A stretch of 64,000 nt of DNA. It comes from Jacaranda mimosifolia (taxonomy: Eukaryota; Streptophyta; Magnoliopsida; Lamiales; Bignoniaceae). The stretch lies in contig CM032117.1 in assembly GCA_018894105.1 (NCBI GenBank), positions 44,254,501 to 44,318,500 of the forward strand. The letters run 5' to 3'. Below, in pieces: positions 47,507 through 59,475 of the stretch; within the stretch, counting starts at the first letter, position 1, and each line of letters begins with the position of its first letter. A program made the position numbers and the translations under genes. The notes beneath the pieces are model-generated. The model saw nothing but the letters and a program-made list of their open reading frames with translations, searched no databases and had not been told where the DNA came from.

Positions 47507-48126
47507 TATAGAGAGGGAGAGTTCAACCACCTTGCATTAAAATGTGAAGAATTAGATTCTTTCACATTTCCCTCCAAAACTCTTTTTCCAAACATTGCTT
47601 CATGTGTTGAGGCTTTGTTTTCTTTTCTTCTACTATCTCTAAAATCAGCCTTCACCATTGATATTCTGCTTATTTTCTCCAGCTAAAAGTGAGTGGAATC
47701 TGGAGGATCAATTGGTGTGTGGATCATTACAATAGAGGCAAAGCATTTGATTTGCTAGCTTTGGAGATCCATTAGAACAGAGCAGTCACTTGCCGAATTG
47801 TTTTTGAGCGATCTGGATTGATTTTTGCTCCAAATTTTTTACAGAGACTTACTCATGGAGTTGAGAATTTCCAATTTTATTTTAGTGATTTTTGGGGCAC
47901 TCTAACAGTGGAAAAAGTTGCTAGTTCTCTGCTGTGCCAAAGTCTACTAGAATCTGGATCGGTGAAGTGTTCACCTTTGTGACCTTGGAAATTTTCTCTT
48001 TGAGGTAAATATATATCTAAATCTGAATTATATGCATGAATAGATCCTTGGTAGGTTGTAAGCACTAGTTAATTTAAGCTTTTGAAGTTTTAATTATTGG
48101 ATCCTAGTGGCTTACTAACCTTCATG

Positions 48127-48138
48127 TGGTATCGGAGC
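48127..48138 (+). other. Primer-binding site (initiator tRNA-Met) of the right-hand copia element
   Basis: TGGTATCGGAGC, one base different from the standard TGGTATCAGAGC, two bases after the LTR. Confidence 0.88.
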
Positions 48139-50113
48139 CTTTTTCATGCTTTGATTTGGATTTTTGTTTTTGATTGATTCATTTGATGAATTGATCTTAT
48201 TATCCAAATACTTGATTCATATGATGGATTGGAGTATTTGGATGATTTATTGTGAGGCTCCTTTATTGATGAATTGAAAGCATGCTAATGTGTGTTTTAA
48301 GTGTTAATTCATATGATTAGTATGTTTTAATTCATAGCTATTAATGTTGAATGTTGATTTAGCATTAATTGATGTTATATGTTGATATAGCATGTAAAAT
48401 CTGACCTTAATTTTTTTGGGTCATTTTTGGATCCAATTTGATTGGAGTTTAATTGAAGATTCATAAAGAATATGATTCTTACTTAAACTAGTTTTTAGAA
48501 GCTTGATTAAGCACTTGAATTTCCACTTTAAAAAAATGTTTTGAATTTGGAAATTTCATCTAAAATGTGTGATTACATGTTTAGGAGGTGTCCTAAAATT
48601 TTTGGTGCATAAAAATTGAGCTGAAAATGAGTTGACTCAGTCTTCAAGCTAAAAACAGCAAGCTGCCACGCACAGCGTGGCTTTGGCCGGGCAGCGCGCG
48701 TATGCCCAGGCTGTGCGCGCAGCGTGTACGACAGTGGGTGTTTTGGCTTAGGATGAGTTTTTGACATGTTTTTGTGTCTCCTTTGGTGCTCAAAATTATT
48801 TTGTATCACACATAGAAGGTGCACAAGTGTTGCGCAAGTGCTCAATAAAATGTTTGACATTTTTTTAAGCTCTTAAAATCTTGTTAAAGTTGATCTCCAT
48901 GATGTTGCATAAGTGTTATGCATGGCCAATTATTTGTTAATTTGATTAGCATTTAATTGATGGAATTAATTATTAATTCTAGATTTATTTATTGCTCATT
49001 TAATTGTTGAATGGATGATGAATGAATGAGGATGACCATGAGCCTTCAATATTGATTTTATTTATTTCAAGTTGTTGAAATGGGTTGAATTAAATAGGGC
49101 TTGCATGCCTCTTATTTTTATCTTGTAATTGTTGTGAGAGTAGAATCATTAGGAGTGAAGATTTCTTTCTCATGTAAATATTGCATGGAGCAAAGAAGAT
49201 CTTTGGAGGCATGGAGACTTTTGAAGACCCATGAATGTATGAGATACACTCATGTAATAGCTAGATTTAATCAACCTACTTAAAATTAGCTAGGTGCTGC
49301 ACCCATGGCTCTAAGTGCACCACTTGGTTAGACTTGTGGTCATCCTATTCTAGAGCATGCTAGGTGCATTTACTTATTTATGCTTTCCATATCCTCTTGA
49401 TGTATAAGGTGCTTGTTTAGGATATAGAAAACCTAAATAAGAAGATAAAAATAATGAGATCTTTGCAAGCAAAAACCCTCAACTTAGAATATCTAAGTGC
49501 TTCCAAAATATTATGTCAAAATGGATACAAATTAAAAGGAGTTTTAATTAATCCATGCCTTCTACAAATAGTGTATGCCGTGATGATGCTACCAATTTTG
49601 TGTGATAGCACTCGGTTACGGGAGTCACACTTAGGAGGAAAGCTATGAGCATGCACTTAGCATGAGACGCACTTTGACTTAGGAACGCCCACACATTAGC
49701 ACTCGATTATGGGGGATGATGTGGTGCCCGTCTTGAGTCAGCAATTGATTGGTAGGTACAACTCAACACTTGGTACCATACATGGCGCATGGTTACATGG
49801 GTCTATGTGAAAAGTTAGGCAAAATATATCCAGAGTTGCATGTGATGCAATTAGCAAAAGTTGCTTACCTTTCGATTGCTTGTGGATGGCACTCAGTTAT
49901 AGGGGTCCACTTGCAGGTCCTCAGGGTCTTGATTCTTATTAAGAAATGAGATTTCTTGAATTCTTCTAGAGGGTGAAGGATTTGATAAAATAGTGGGAGA
50001 AAAACATGCTTGAAAGACCATGAACATGTTTTTTTGCAATTTCAAAAAAATTCAATCATATGCTTATAGTCTTCTTTTGCCTCTTGTAGATTTTTTGAAA
50101 TCTTCAAAACAAA
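48139..50113 (+). other. Long leader of the right-hand copia element
   Basis: About 2 kb before gag without coding capacity. It holds a G+C-rich patch with a hairpin, CCACGC-aca-GCGTGG at 48666-48680, set in CG-rich sequence up to about 48732, and three copies of a gcactcggttacggg-like motif at 49608, 49699 and 49889. Both could belong to a packaging or translation signal, but this is inference. Confidence 0.6.
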
Positions 50114-50940
50114 ATGGCTAATAATCTACTCGTAAATATTTTGGAAACCAATAAGCTAACCAGGCCGAACTTCCATGATTGGTTAAGAAACCTTAAAATC
50201 ATACTTGACTCCGAAAAGAGGACTTATGTACTTGATCAATGCTCCCCGTACACATTGGGCGATGATGCATCCAATGAAGCACGTGAACTGTTCACTAAGC
50301 TTGTGGATGATGATCTACAAGTGAGGTGCCTCATGTTGGCATCTATGACTAATGAGCTCTAAAAGACTCATGAGCATATGCGAAATGCAAGTGAGATCTA
50401 TTTACACCTACAAGAGTTGTATGGTGTACAAACACGACATGAAAGCTTCGTGTTATCTAGGGAGCTCTTTAGGATACGGATGAGTGAAGGTTCAAGTGTC
50501 CATGACCACAGCCTCATGATGATAGGAAATATCGAGAAGCTTGGACAACTTAATTTGGTCATGGACAATGACCTTTACATGGATTTGATCCTCTAATCAT
50601 TGCCCCCATCATTCAACCAATTCGTTATAAACTTCAACATATCCAAGCAAGAGGTAACGATTAACGAATTGGTGAATATGTTTGTCACCATCGAGGTGAC
50701 AATAAAAAAGGAAAAGCCTTTTATGCTTTCTTCCACTTCCAAGTCTAAGGGCCCTAGGGGTGCTAGAAAGGGAGGTAAGAGGAAGAAGAGTTCTTCTTTG
50801 AAAGGGAAGGAATCCTTGAAGAGTTTAGGGGGAGTTAAAAAGAAGAAAGGTGACAAAATCGATGCTACTTATTTTTATGATGGCGAAAAGGGGCATTAGA
50901 AAAGGAATTGCAAGGAATACCTTGGCACATTTGGGAAGGG
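50114..50940 (+). pseudogene. Copia gag of the right-hand element
   Basis: Starts MANNLLVNILETNKLTRPNF at 50114, then FHDWLRNLKIILDSEKRTYVLD, ASEIYLHLQELYGVQTRHE (50396-50450) and SLPPSFNQFVINFNIS (about 50598-50645), all usual for a copia gag (UBN2-type). A Lys-rich stretch leads to a zinc-knuckle remnant at about 50855-50925, where both first cysteines are Tyr (YFYDGEKGH...KRNC). In-frame stops at 50360 and 50594 and one in the knuckle are the main damage; the frame is otherwise well kept. Confidence 0.88.
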
Positions 50941-52254
50941 TATGTACTTTTTTGAAATGCATCTCACGACTAATTCTTCCTCATGGGTATTTAATACTGT
51001 ATGCGGTTCTCACCTTTGTAATTTGTTACAAAGGTTGGAAAGAAGAAGGAGCCTACATGAAGGGGATATGATCCTCCTCCTCTGAAATGGAGCAAAAGTT
51101 GCTGCCACGATCTAAGGCGTGCTCAAGTTAGACTTGGGGAATGCTTGTATTGTTTTAGATCCTCGTTACTATGTATCCCAACTTGTTAAGAATATTATTT
51201 CAATGCCTATTCTTGATAATGAAGGATATGATTTTTCAATATTGAATGGTGTGTTGAAGGCATTAAAGAATAGTTCTTTAATTGCACAAGGTACATTAAA
51301 CAATAGGTTATACATACTAGATTCCCAACCTTTACTAATGCATATTCAATCAAGTAAAAGAAAATTAGATAACCAAGAAGATGCCATTCTTTGGCATGCA
51401 AGACTTGGGCATATCTCTAAAAATAGGATGAACAAAATAGAAGCTCTCAAAACACTAAATGTTAGTGGCATTGAGGAACTTCCAACTTGTGAGTCTTGTT
51501 TGAAGGGAAAAATGACCAAGGCTCCTTTTATTGGATAATCAGAGTATACCACAAGTCCTTTGGATTTGATCTATACAAATGTTTGTGGCCCACTAAAAGT
51601 TAGTGCGAGAGGAGGCTATTCTACTTCATCACCTTTACCGATGATTATAGTCAGGTCGGACATATGTATCTTATGAAGTACAAGTTCGAAGCCTTTGAAA
51701 AGTTCAAAGAGTATAGGAATGAAGTAGAAAAGCAAAAGGGACTTAGTATTAAAGCTCTTTGATTGGATCGAGGAGGAGAATACTTAAGTACCGAATTCTT
51801 AGATTATCCAAAAGAGAACGAGAGTCTCTCTCAATGGATTCCACCTGGCACACCCCAACACAATGGAGTAGCCGAGAGGAGAAATCATAATTTGTTAGAT
51901 ATGGTATATTCCATGATGAGCTTTTCCGATGTGCCCATTTTTTTTTGGTGATATGCTCTACAAACAACGGTGATGCTACTAAATGTAGTACATCAAAGTC
52001 GGTGCCAAAAACACCATATGAGATATGGGGTGGCAAAGTACCATTTTACAATTATCTTAAAGTTTGGGGGTCTTCCGCATACGTAAGACGGATAGTGGGA
52101 GTTAAGTTGGATGTAGATCCACCTTGTACAAGTTTGTGGGATACCCAAGAGAGTCTTTGGGTTATTATTTTTATGATCCCTCGGAACACAAGGTGTTTGT
52201 TTCAAGGAACGCCCACCTTTTGGAAAAGAAATTTCTATTAGATCATTATTGTTG
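50941..52254 (+). pseudogene. Copia protease and integrase of the right-hand element
   Basis: Protease remnant WVFNTVCGSHLCN at about 50980-51020, in which the catalytic Asp of the usual LDTG is Asn. Then LDLGNACIVLDPRYYVSQLVKNI (about 51125-51195) and the integrase zinc region LWHARLGHISKNRM with CESCLKGK (51388-51515). The core keeps PLDLIYTNVCGPL (about 51557-51596), DRGGEYLSTEF (51763-51800) and PQHNGVAERRN (51853-51885). The C-terminal part includes KTPYEIWGGKVPFYNYLKVWG (52006-52068). Stops at 51536 and 51760 and frameshifts near 51620 and 51950 break it. Confidence 0.88.
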
Positions 52255-53910
52255 AACTTGATGAAGTTCAAGAGGATCATGAAATTCCACAAGCGGTAAA
52301 AATAAGTGAGCATCAAGAGCCTTACACACAACCTCTTAGAAGGTCAGACCGAATCAAGAAGCAACCTGAAAGATTTGGATTCCTTCATGAAATGGGCCAG
52401 TTGAATAGTGATTTGAAAAACTTCAAAGAAGTTATGTCGGACATAAATTTTGGACATTGGATAGATGCCATGAGATTCGAAATGGACTCCATGTACTCCA
52501 ACAAAGTATGCACTTTAGTCGATCCACCAAAGATAATAGTTCCCGTTGGTCGCAAGTGAATCTATAAGTAAAAGCTTGGAGTTGATGGAGAGATGGTGAC
52601 CTTTAAGGCGCAACTAGTGGCAAAAGGTTATACTTAAAGACCCGATATTGATTTCGAGGGAATCTTTTCACCGATGCTATGCCTAAGTCCATTCAGATTT
52701 TACTTGCCATAGCTGCATATTATGACTATGAGATATGGCAAATGAATGTGAAAACCACTTTCCTCAATGGAGACATTGAAGAAGAAATTTACATAGAGCA
52801 ACTAAAAGGTTTTATATCAAAGGGGAGTGAGCAAAATGTTTGCAAACTCCAGAGGTCCATTTACAGACTCAAACAGGCATCCTGAAGTTGGAACATATGT
52901 TTTGGCAAAACAGTCAAATCGTTTGGCTTTTCAAAAATACATATGAACCATGTGTATATAAAAAGGCTAGTGGGAGTTCGATACAGTTTATTGTACTTTA
53001 TGTCGATGACATCTTTCTAATTGGGAATGGGGTAGGAATGTTAAATTGTACTAAAGTGTGGTTATCTACTCAATTCTCCATGAAGAATTTGGGAGAAGCT
53101 TTTCCAAACCCCATACATTGACAAAATACTAAAGAGGTTTAGTATGGAAGAATCTAAGAAAGGATATCTTCCTATGGGACATGGCATTCGTCTCTCCAAG
53201 TCTATGGTCCCTAAGATGGATGAAGAAAGACATAGGATGTCCTACATACCTTATGCTTTGGCCATTGAGAACATAATGTATGCCGTTCAATGTACAAGAT
53301 CGGATGTGGCACACTCGCTAAGTGTTACGAGTAGGTTCCAATCCAATCCCAATGAGAGTCATTGGATAGCCATGAAATCAATCCTCAAGTACTTGAGAAG
53401 AACTAAGGATTTATTTCTTATATATGATAATGGAGAATTGAAACTTGAAGGATTTTCGGATTCTAGTTTCCAATCTGATGTAGATGACTTGAAATTCACT
53501 TCTGGATTTATGTTTTGTCTTAATGGCAGTGCGGTGAGTTGTAAGAGTTCCAAATAAGACATCGCGGCTAATTCTACCACTGAGGCAGAATATATTGTAG
53601 CTTCGGAAGTTCCAAAGGAGGGTGTTTGGATGAAAAACTTCATTCAAGAGTTGAATGTAGTGCCTAGTATTGCTGAGCCAGTTGTTATCTTCTGTGACAA
53701 CAACGGGGCGGTGGCACAAGCCAAAGAGCCAAGATCTCATCAAAAATCCAAGCACATTTTGAGGCGATATTATTTGATCTGGGAGATCATTGATAGAGGC
53801 GAGTGGAGAGAGTTGCCTCATAAGAGAATTTAGGAAATCCACTAACAAAACCCCTAACATAAAAGGTCTTTGAAGGACATCTTGAGAAGATAAGTTTCAA
53901 GGCCTTGTGA
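52255..53910 (+). pseudogene. Copia reverse transcriptase and RNase H of the right-hand element
   Basis: After a linker, RVT_2 text includes WIDAMRFEMDSMYSN (about 52458-52500), IWQMNVKTTFLNGDIEEEIYIEQ (52733-52800), VCKLQRSIYRLKQAS (52841-52885) and the catalytic YVDDIFLIGN (about 52999-53028, YVDD intact). A frameshift near 52890 precedes that box. The RNase H end has YLPMGHGIRLSKSM (about 53165-53205), SVTSRFQSNPNESHWIAMKS, ANSTTEAEYIVASEVPKEGVW (about 53567-53630) and NNGAVAQAKEPRSHQKSKHI (about 53700-53760). Text like NPLTKPL (about 53833-53852) closes pol near 53910. Stops at 53555 and 53831 remain. Confidence 0.9.
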
Positions 53911-53921
53911 CGTTGGCTTTA

Positions 53922-53936
53922 GAGCAAGTGGGAGAT
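53922..53936 (+). other. Polypurine tract of the right-hand copia element
   Basis: Gagcaagtgggagat directly before the 3' LTR; purine-rich and correctly placed for plus-strand priming. Confidence 0.75.
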
Positions 53937-56145
53937 TGTTGGAATAGTGCCCGGTAAGCCAATAGGATTGGCCTTGTAAAGCTATTTCCTTGTAAAACAA
54001 TCTTGATTGAATGATATTCTTTATATGGCCATCTTCATCTTATGCTCTTTACTACTTCACTTATATTTGGATGAAGCCCTTAGATCACTTATGACTATGG
54101 GACTTTGTTCGATGACCACAGAATAAGTCTTACGTGGTCATGATCTTAAATATTCCAAGTTATAGGATCTTATGAGACATAGCATCTAAGATCCAGATAG
54201 ACTTGCACTAACGATACATAAATCTAAGAGTTGGATATTGCTCCATTCCATGAGCAACCATATGAGATATATGTGCATGTTAGTGGGTGTTTGCTAAAGA
54301 ACAAGGCACTGAAGACCCATCGAAGAATCCACTAGATAGCTGTAGTGTTAAGTTGGCAGTGGCAAGTTCTCTTGCTTATGCTAGTGCATATAATTAGTCA
54401 TTTGACCTAAGGATCCGTGGTAATCTTATGTTTGGTCCTCATACTTTGACTCTTCCTTGACCACTTAACAAGTCTTTTGGGTTGAGGTTAGGTATAAGCT
54501 ACTTGGCATGGAGGTTTGTGAGATCTAAAATGGAATCCGACTCCTCGCTTTTGTGAAGGACGAGTACATCTCCTATGCGTTCTATAATGATCGATTCCAA
54601 TAAATCCTTGCGCAAGGTGGTGTGAAAATTTGGAAAAATACTTTTCTAAAGATGAGGTCATACAAAGGAATTGAACACTGAGAGTAGAGACATAGTATCG
54701 AGGATTTAAGAAAGTTGACAAGTATCTTGCCTTAGACCTCTTTTGGGAGATAGGAGACGGAAGGACCGTATTTGCATGGTAGGCGTAGATTTATAATGGT
54801 TCTCCAAAAGCATTCATTTTGGCTAATTAGTTGGGTTCCATGGGCTTGATGTTGGATATTGACCATGGAAATTTGGTACTCTTCAATTAATGAGATTAAT
54901 TGAATTGAGTCAATAGCGTTTTAAACTAAAATGAATATATGATATTCAAAAGTCACAAGGAGTTGTGAACCTATGTCCAATGAATGTAGAACCTATTGGG
55001 TCACACACAAAATCCAATTGGATTCTAAAGTTGAAGGAGGAATTTTTCTAAGAGTTAGAAAATTACTCCTAGGTGACCGATTTTGAGGTGCCAAATTGAA
55101 GGTCAATTTTTAGCTTGATTAATTTAAGTATTAAATTAATCAACTAATTTAAGGAGTTAAATTAGACCAATAATTAAGGATTTAATTATTTGGTGCCAAG
55201 TGACCATCAATTGGTCAAGTTAATTTAAGGAGTTAAATTAACAAAATTAAACTTAAGGAGTTAAGCTTGTTGACTTAGGAGTTAAGTCAAAGGTAAATGA
55301 ATTAAATTAAAGTATTTAATTTAATTAATGAGAAGAATTATTTTGGGAGGGAAGAATCAAATGAAGAGTTCATTTGAGTTGGCATTTTAATTGATTTGAA
55401 ATTAGATTCCAAATTAAATTAAAATGCACATGAAATTCAAATGAGATTTGAATTCAAACTTACCACCTTGGCACCCCACTTGGCCGCCCCCCTTCATGGA
55501 AGGTGTGATGCCACCTTGGCATCACACCATCCAACATCTATATATAGATATAGAGAGGGAGAGTTCAGCCACCTTGCATAAAAATGTTAAGAATTAGATT
55601 CTTTCACATTTCCCTCCAAAACTCTTTTTCCACACATTGCTTCATGTGTTGAGGCTTTGGTTTCTCTTCTTCTCCTACCTCAAAAATCGGCCTTCACCAT
55701 TGATATTCTGCTCATTTTCTCCAGCTAAAAGTGAGTGGAATTTGGAGGATCAGTTGGTGTGTGGATCATTACAATAGAGGCAAAGCATTTGATTTGCTAG
55801 CTTTGGAGATCCATTGGAATAGAGCAGTCACTTGCTGATTTTTTTTTGAGTGATCCAGATCGATTTTTGCTCCAAAGTTTTTACAGAGACTTCCTCAAGG
55901 ATCTGAGAAGTTCCAATTTATTTTTTGTGATTTTTGGAACACTCTAACCGAGGCAAAAATTGCTGGTTCTCTACTGTGCCAGTGTCTGCCAGAATCTGGA
56001 TATGTGAAGTATTCATCTTTATGACCTTGGAAATTTGCTAAATCTGAATTGTAAGCATGAATAGATCCTTAGTAGGTTGTAAGCACTAGTTAATTTGAGC
56101 TTTTGAAATTTTAATTGTTGGATCCTAATGGCTTACTAACCTTCA
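53937..56145 (+). repeat. Right LTR of the second copia element
   Basis: 2.2 kb copy of 45860-48124 with a few indels (about 56 bases shorter). It keeps the hairpin at 55502-55528 and the TATA box. Confidence 0.93.
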
Positions 56146-56181
56146 AGTGGTATCGGAGCTTTTTTCATGCTTTGATTTGGA
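56146..56181 (+). other. Second primer-binding site and leader fragment after the right LTR
   Basis: TGGTATCGGAGC at 56148-56159 and the following ttcatgctttgatttgga match the leader after the left LTR (48125-48163). A simple insertion would show host DNA here, so the right LTR comes from, or recombined with, the 5' end of another copy. Homology ends at about 56181. Confidence 0.85.
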
Positions 56182-57000
56182 AATTCTAAAAATCAAATAA
56201 AATATGGCAATTAGAAAAAAAAAAAAACCCAAATTCTAAATAATGAATAAATATTGAACAATCACTAATAAAAAATTTAAAATATTTAGAGTTGTTTAAC
56301 AATATTCAATAATAAAAAAAATCTAAAAATCTAATCTCAACTTAATTAAATGAATGTTTGCCAATTAATTATATTATAGTATTCTCATTTATTTTTATAT
56401 AATATGAATAATTTTATAATTTTAATATATTTATGCAAATTTTTACATACATAATAATAACGAATTACTATGAAATGTTAATTGTAGGTTATAGAATGAT
56501 AAATTGTAAATGGTAGTTATTATACAAGTTGTACTTGTGAAAATTAAAAGAAGTGAAGGTATTGTATGTATATTATTCAAAAATATGCTGATAAGGTAAA
56601 TTAAGTTCCTAGGCGCAAAAAAGTAAAAATAGATTGAAAAAGGCCTAATTAATTAAATAATAAGTAGAGTAAAAGGCCAAAGAGCCTCATTAATGAAGCC
56701 TACTAAGATGGATGTCTAGGCTCAAGTGGACCAAAACCTACTAAGAGATTAATCACTATAAATTCCAACTCCCAAAGTCAAATGGGACATAAAAAATCAA
56801 TTGTGAAAAATTGAGAGCTCAAACTATATGTAAACGCATCTCGAGGTAAAGAACGTCATTAAATCTGCTAGCTTTTGGAAAAAACTAGCTCCATTTTCAA
56901 GCATCATCATTTTGTTATCATTTATGGGAACTTTTACATAAGAAAAAGGAATACTGAGAATGCAGATAAGGTCCAAACTCGATATTCTAGCAACTTGGTT
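56182..57000. other. AT-rich region, possible decayed gypsy LTR
   Basis: An A-rich patch at 56214-56227 is followed by AT-rich DNA. At 56755-56770 a cactataaattcc motif resembles an LTR TATA box, and gag-like text starts downstream, so part of this stretch may be the LTR of the decayed gypsy element. I could not find a second copy in the window. Confidence 0.35.
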
Positions 57001-58520
57001 ATCGTAAAGGCTAAAACATAGAGAACAACCAGGCTAAAGCAAAATCACATCCAGCGTCGGAGCCAGTACTTGAAGGGCATCCCAGATGAGACAGCTAACG
57101 TCATGCCCTATCTCATTGAGAACCAAAGCTACAGATGAATCAAGAGGCATGAAAATGTTGTTGGAGAAAGCCTCTATCTAAGCTGCGACCAAAGCGGTTG
57201 CCCAACATGCTGGAGAATGCTACCCTCAGGAGCAACCGCAGTTCTATCACAAGAGTAGGGAAGCTTCATTGTCTCTAGAGAGGACAAAACAAAGAATAAC
57301 ACATATGAGACACCACTCCTCTTCTACCTCAATAAGTGGACGTGCAATTATCCTTTCAAGCTGACTCATCGCAATGACTACTACTGCTACTTTAGTTCAG
57401 ACCCACTCATTTGTGCCTTAGCACTCGAAAGGAGATGAAAGCCAACACCCCTCCTTAGCATGGCAAATCCTTAAAAGCACCTGATTACTTTCTCACAAGG
57501 ATGGAGCCTTATGATTTGAGTGAAGCTACCCACTACAACGTGTTTCCCACCATGCTCACTAAGCACGTTTTAACGTGGTTCAAACAGATGCTAACTAGGT
57601 CCATTATAGGCAAGGAGCAGCTGACACAACACTTCTTCCATCATTTATCCATCGATTTCAAGAACTCTAATATGAAAGCTTGCCTATCTACCATCAAACA
57701 AAACGATGAAGACTACTTGTTGGAATACATTATCTAGTTTGTTCGGGCAGTATACAAGATCTGTGTATTAGTTAAGAGCTCCTCCTCAGCATTGTCCAAC
57801 AAAACCTGAAATGCTGGAAACCCTAAGAAACCATATCGATGAAGTCATTTGCCATCCTGGGAGAATTACTTATTCAAGTGAAAAAATGCATTCGAATCAA
57901 CAAAATGAATCCAACAGATAGATTGACAATGATAAATCATGATAGGAAAGAACTAACACTTGCAAGAGGCATGATTACCAGTGGCACTATCTTACATAAG
58001 CAGCCTTAGATACACGCCCCTAAATACTCCAAGGATAGAGATACGTGAGGTCGCTACACTATAAGGCTTGGTTGGATTATCCTCAAGGATTGCAAAAAGT
58101 CTAAATAGGTGAAAGTTCCCAAATATTACAACTTCATCACGACCAAAGGCATATTATTAAAGAATGCTGAAACCTGGAAGATGAATTCAGAAAGATGGTC
58201 CAACAAGGATACCTTAAAAAGTATGTGGTTGGGAAGCATGGTGCTCTCAAGAAGCGGTCCAAAGTAGTAAGAGAAGGGGATAGTCAATACCCATTAAACC
58301 TGAAGGCAAAATGACATAGTGTTGGAAAATGTTACGTCAACACCCTAAGAGAAGTGACAATTCCTGCTACTGCCCAAGTGACACGAAAAGGAGTCACCAA
58401 AGTAATTCAAAAGACAAAAGTGAAGGCTCAGTCAATGAAGCCAATATTACTACAACACTCTCGCAAGGAGCCAATCACCTTCAAGAGAAGTTAATTAGAT
58501 GCAAGGTTGAACTGCAAAAA
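57001..58520 (+). pseudogene. Decayed Ty3/gypsy gag
   Basis: The clearest part, 57501-57737, reads MEPYDLSEATHYNVFPTML, HVLTWFKQML and a region ending IKQNDEDYLLEYI, the Retrotrans_gag core (the usual form is a WF-x-L stretch followed by I-x-Q-x-x-x-E-S-L-x-E-Y-I). A nucleocapsid-like stretch at about 58125-58225 gives HHDQRHIIKEC, then LEDEFRKMVQQGYLKKYV, typical of gypsy gag ends. Stops and frameshifts abound. The pol gene is missing, so this is a remnant or a gag-only derivative. Confidence 0.7.
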
Positions 58521-58690
58521 AGTGTTAGCTGAGAAGATGATCAACTTCAATCCCACAACAAGATAGGAGCCACCTTCTAGCATAAATGAACATGCCATCA
58601 ATAACTTTACAAGTTATTTTCCTTTTCTCTATAAAATTGTGCTATTAGTTAGAGTTTTTTCTACTAAGCATTTATTTGTTGCTTTCATTA
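58080..58690 (+). repeat. Direct duplication, copy 1
   Basis: Resembles 59465-60120 along its whole length: the nucleocapsid-like part, then gaatgttacgtcaacaccc, then ttagagttttt near the end. The copies are clearly diverged, so the duplication is old, or they are parts of two related elements. Confidence 0.8.
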
Positions 58691-58969
58691 GTTATGAGTT
58701 GTTTTAGTGAATAGTAAATAAAGATGACCTACACTAGAAATGACATTTGTTTTGATTACTTTTATGGATTGTTTTTTACATCATCTCATGATTGTGTTTG
58801 ATAAGATTGACTCATGCAGAACAACACTTTATGCTATAAGACCTTTGAGACACATACACTATTACAATTGCTTAATAGCAAACATGCAAACTGTATCATG
58901 ACACACTTGATTTTGCACCAAAATCACCTTCAATTCATCATTACATTAGTATAATGACTATTGTAAGAC

Positions 58970-59200
58970 CCAAGTGGGGCATGTGGAAAAAGATCATTAT
59001 AAGACCCCCAAGTGAGGTGCATGCTAAAATCCACTACAAAACCTTTTAAGTGGAGGCACATGCCAAAAGACCACTACAAGACTCCTTCCTCCCAACCAAG
59101 ACAAGTGGTGAAAGACTATTATAAGACCTCCAAAGCCGAACATATAGCAAAAAACCACTATAAGACCTCCTAGATGGAGCATGTGACATGCCGACAATTA
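58970..59200 (+). repeat. Short tandem repeat, ~50 bp unit
   Basis: About five irregular units built on aaaagaccactataagacctcc followed by a gcatgtg phrase. Confidence 0.7.
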
Positions 59201-59224
59201 CATCTTCACTCGAAAAAATATGCA

Positions 59225-59475
59225 CAACAATAATTGGAACTACTTCAATGACATCCTTAAAGGGATGACTACTGACATCAAATAATTATGGTAAGAACTC
59301 CCAAGCGAGACTGACAATCAAATCCAATCCTTACATCAAACAATTGTGGTAAGATCTCCTAAACAACAACCAAGTACAATCATCATAATGAGTAATTGAG
59401 GTAAGATCTCCATAGCAAGGCTCACAATCACATCTATTCATCACATCGAACAACTATAGTAAGACTCTCAAGGAT
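59225..59475 (+). repeat. Short tandem repeat, ~62 bp unit
   Basis: About four units with catcaaacaattgtggtaag, then atctcc and a gactgacaatcaaatcc phrase. Such arrays often sit in the 3' regions of gypsy elements. Confidence 0.7.

Larger units (their letters stand above)
45860..48124 (+). repeat. 5' LTR of the right-hand copia element
   Basis: Closely similar to 53937-56145. Contains repeats of a ttaaggagttaaatta phrase at about 47040-47240, a perfect hairpin at 47460-47486 and a TATA box at 47496-47506. Confidence 0.93.
45860..56145 (+). mobile_element. Ty1/copia LTR retrotransposon with ~2.2 kb LTRs
   Basis: LTRs at 45860-48124 and 53937-56145 start TGTTGGAATAGTGCCC and end CTTCA. Between them are a primer-binding site, a 2 kb leader, gag and a copia-order pol, all on the plus strand. 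Integrase and RNase H wording resembles the Tork/Tnt1 or Angela group; the long LTR favours neither firmly. The left insertion point lies inside the Ulp1-like gene. The right side does not continue that gene, no target-site duplication matches (ccgca left, agtgg right), and the right LTR is followed by another primer-binding site, so the right end is rearranged. Stops throughout pol show it is inactive. Confidence 0.93.
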
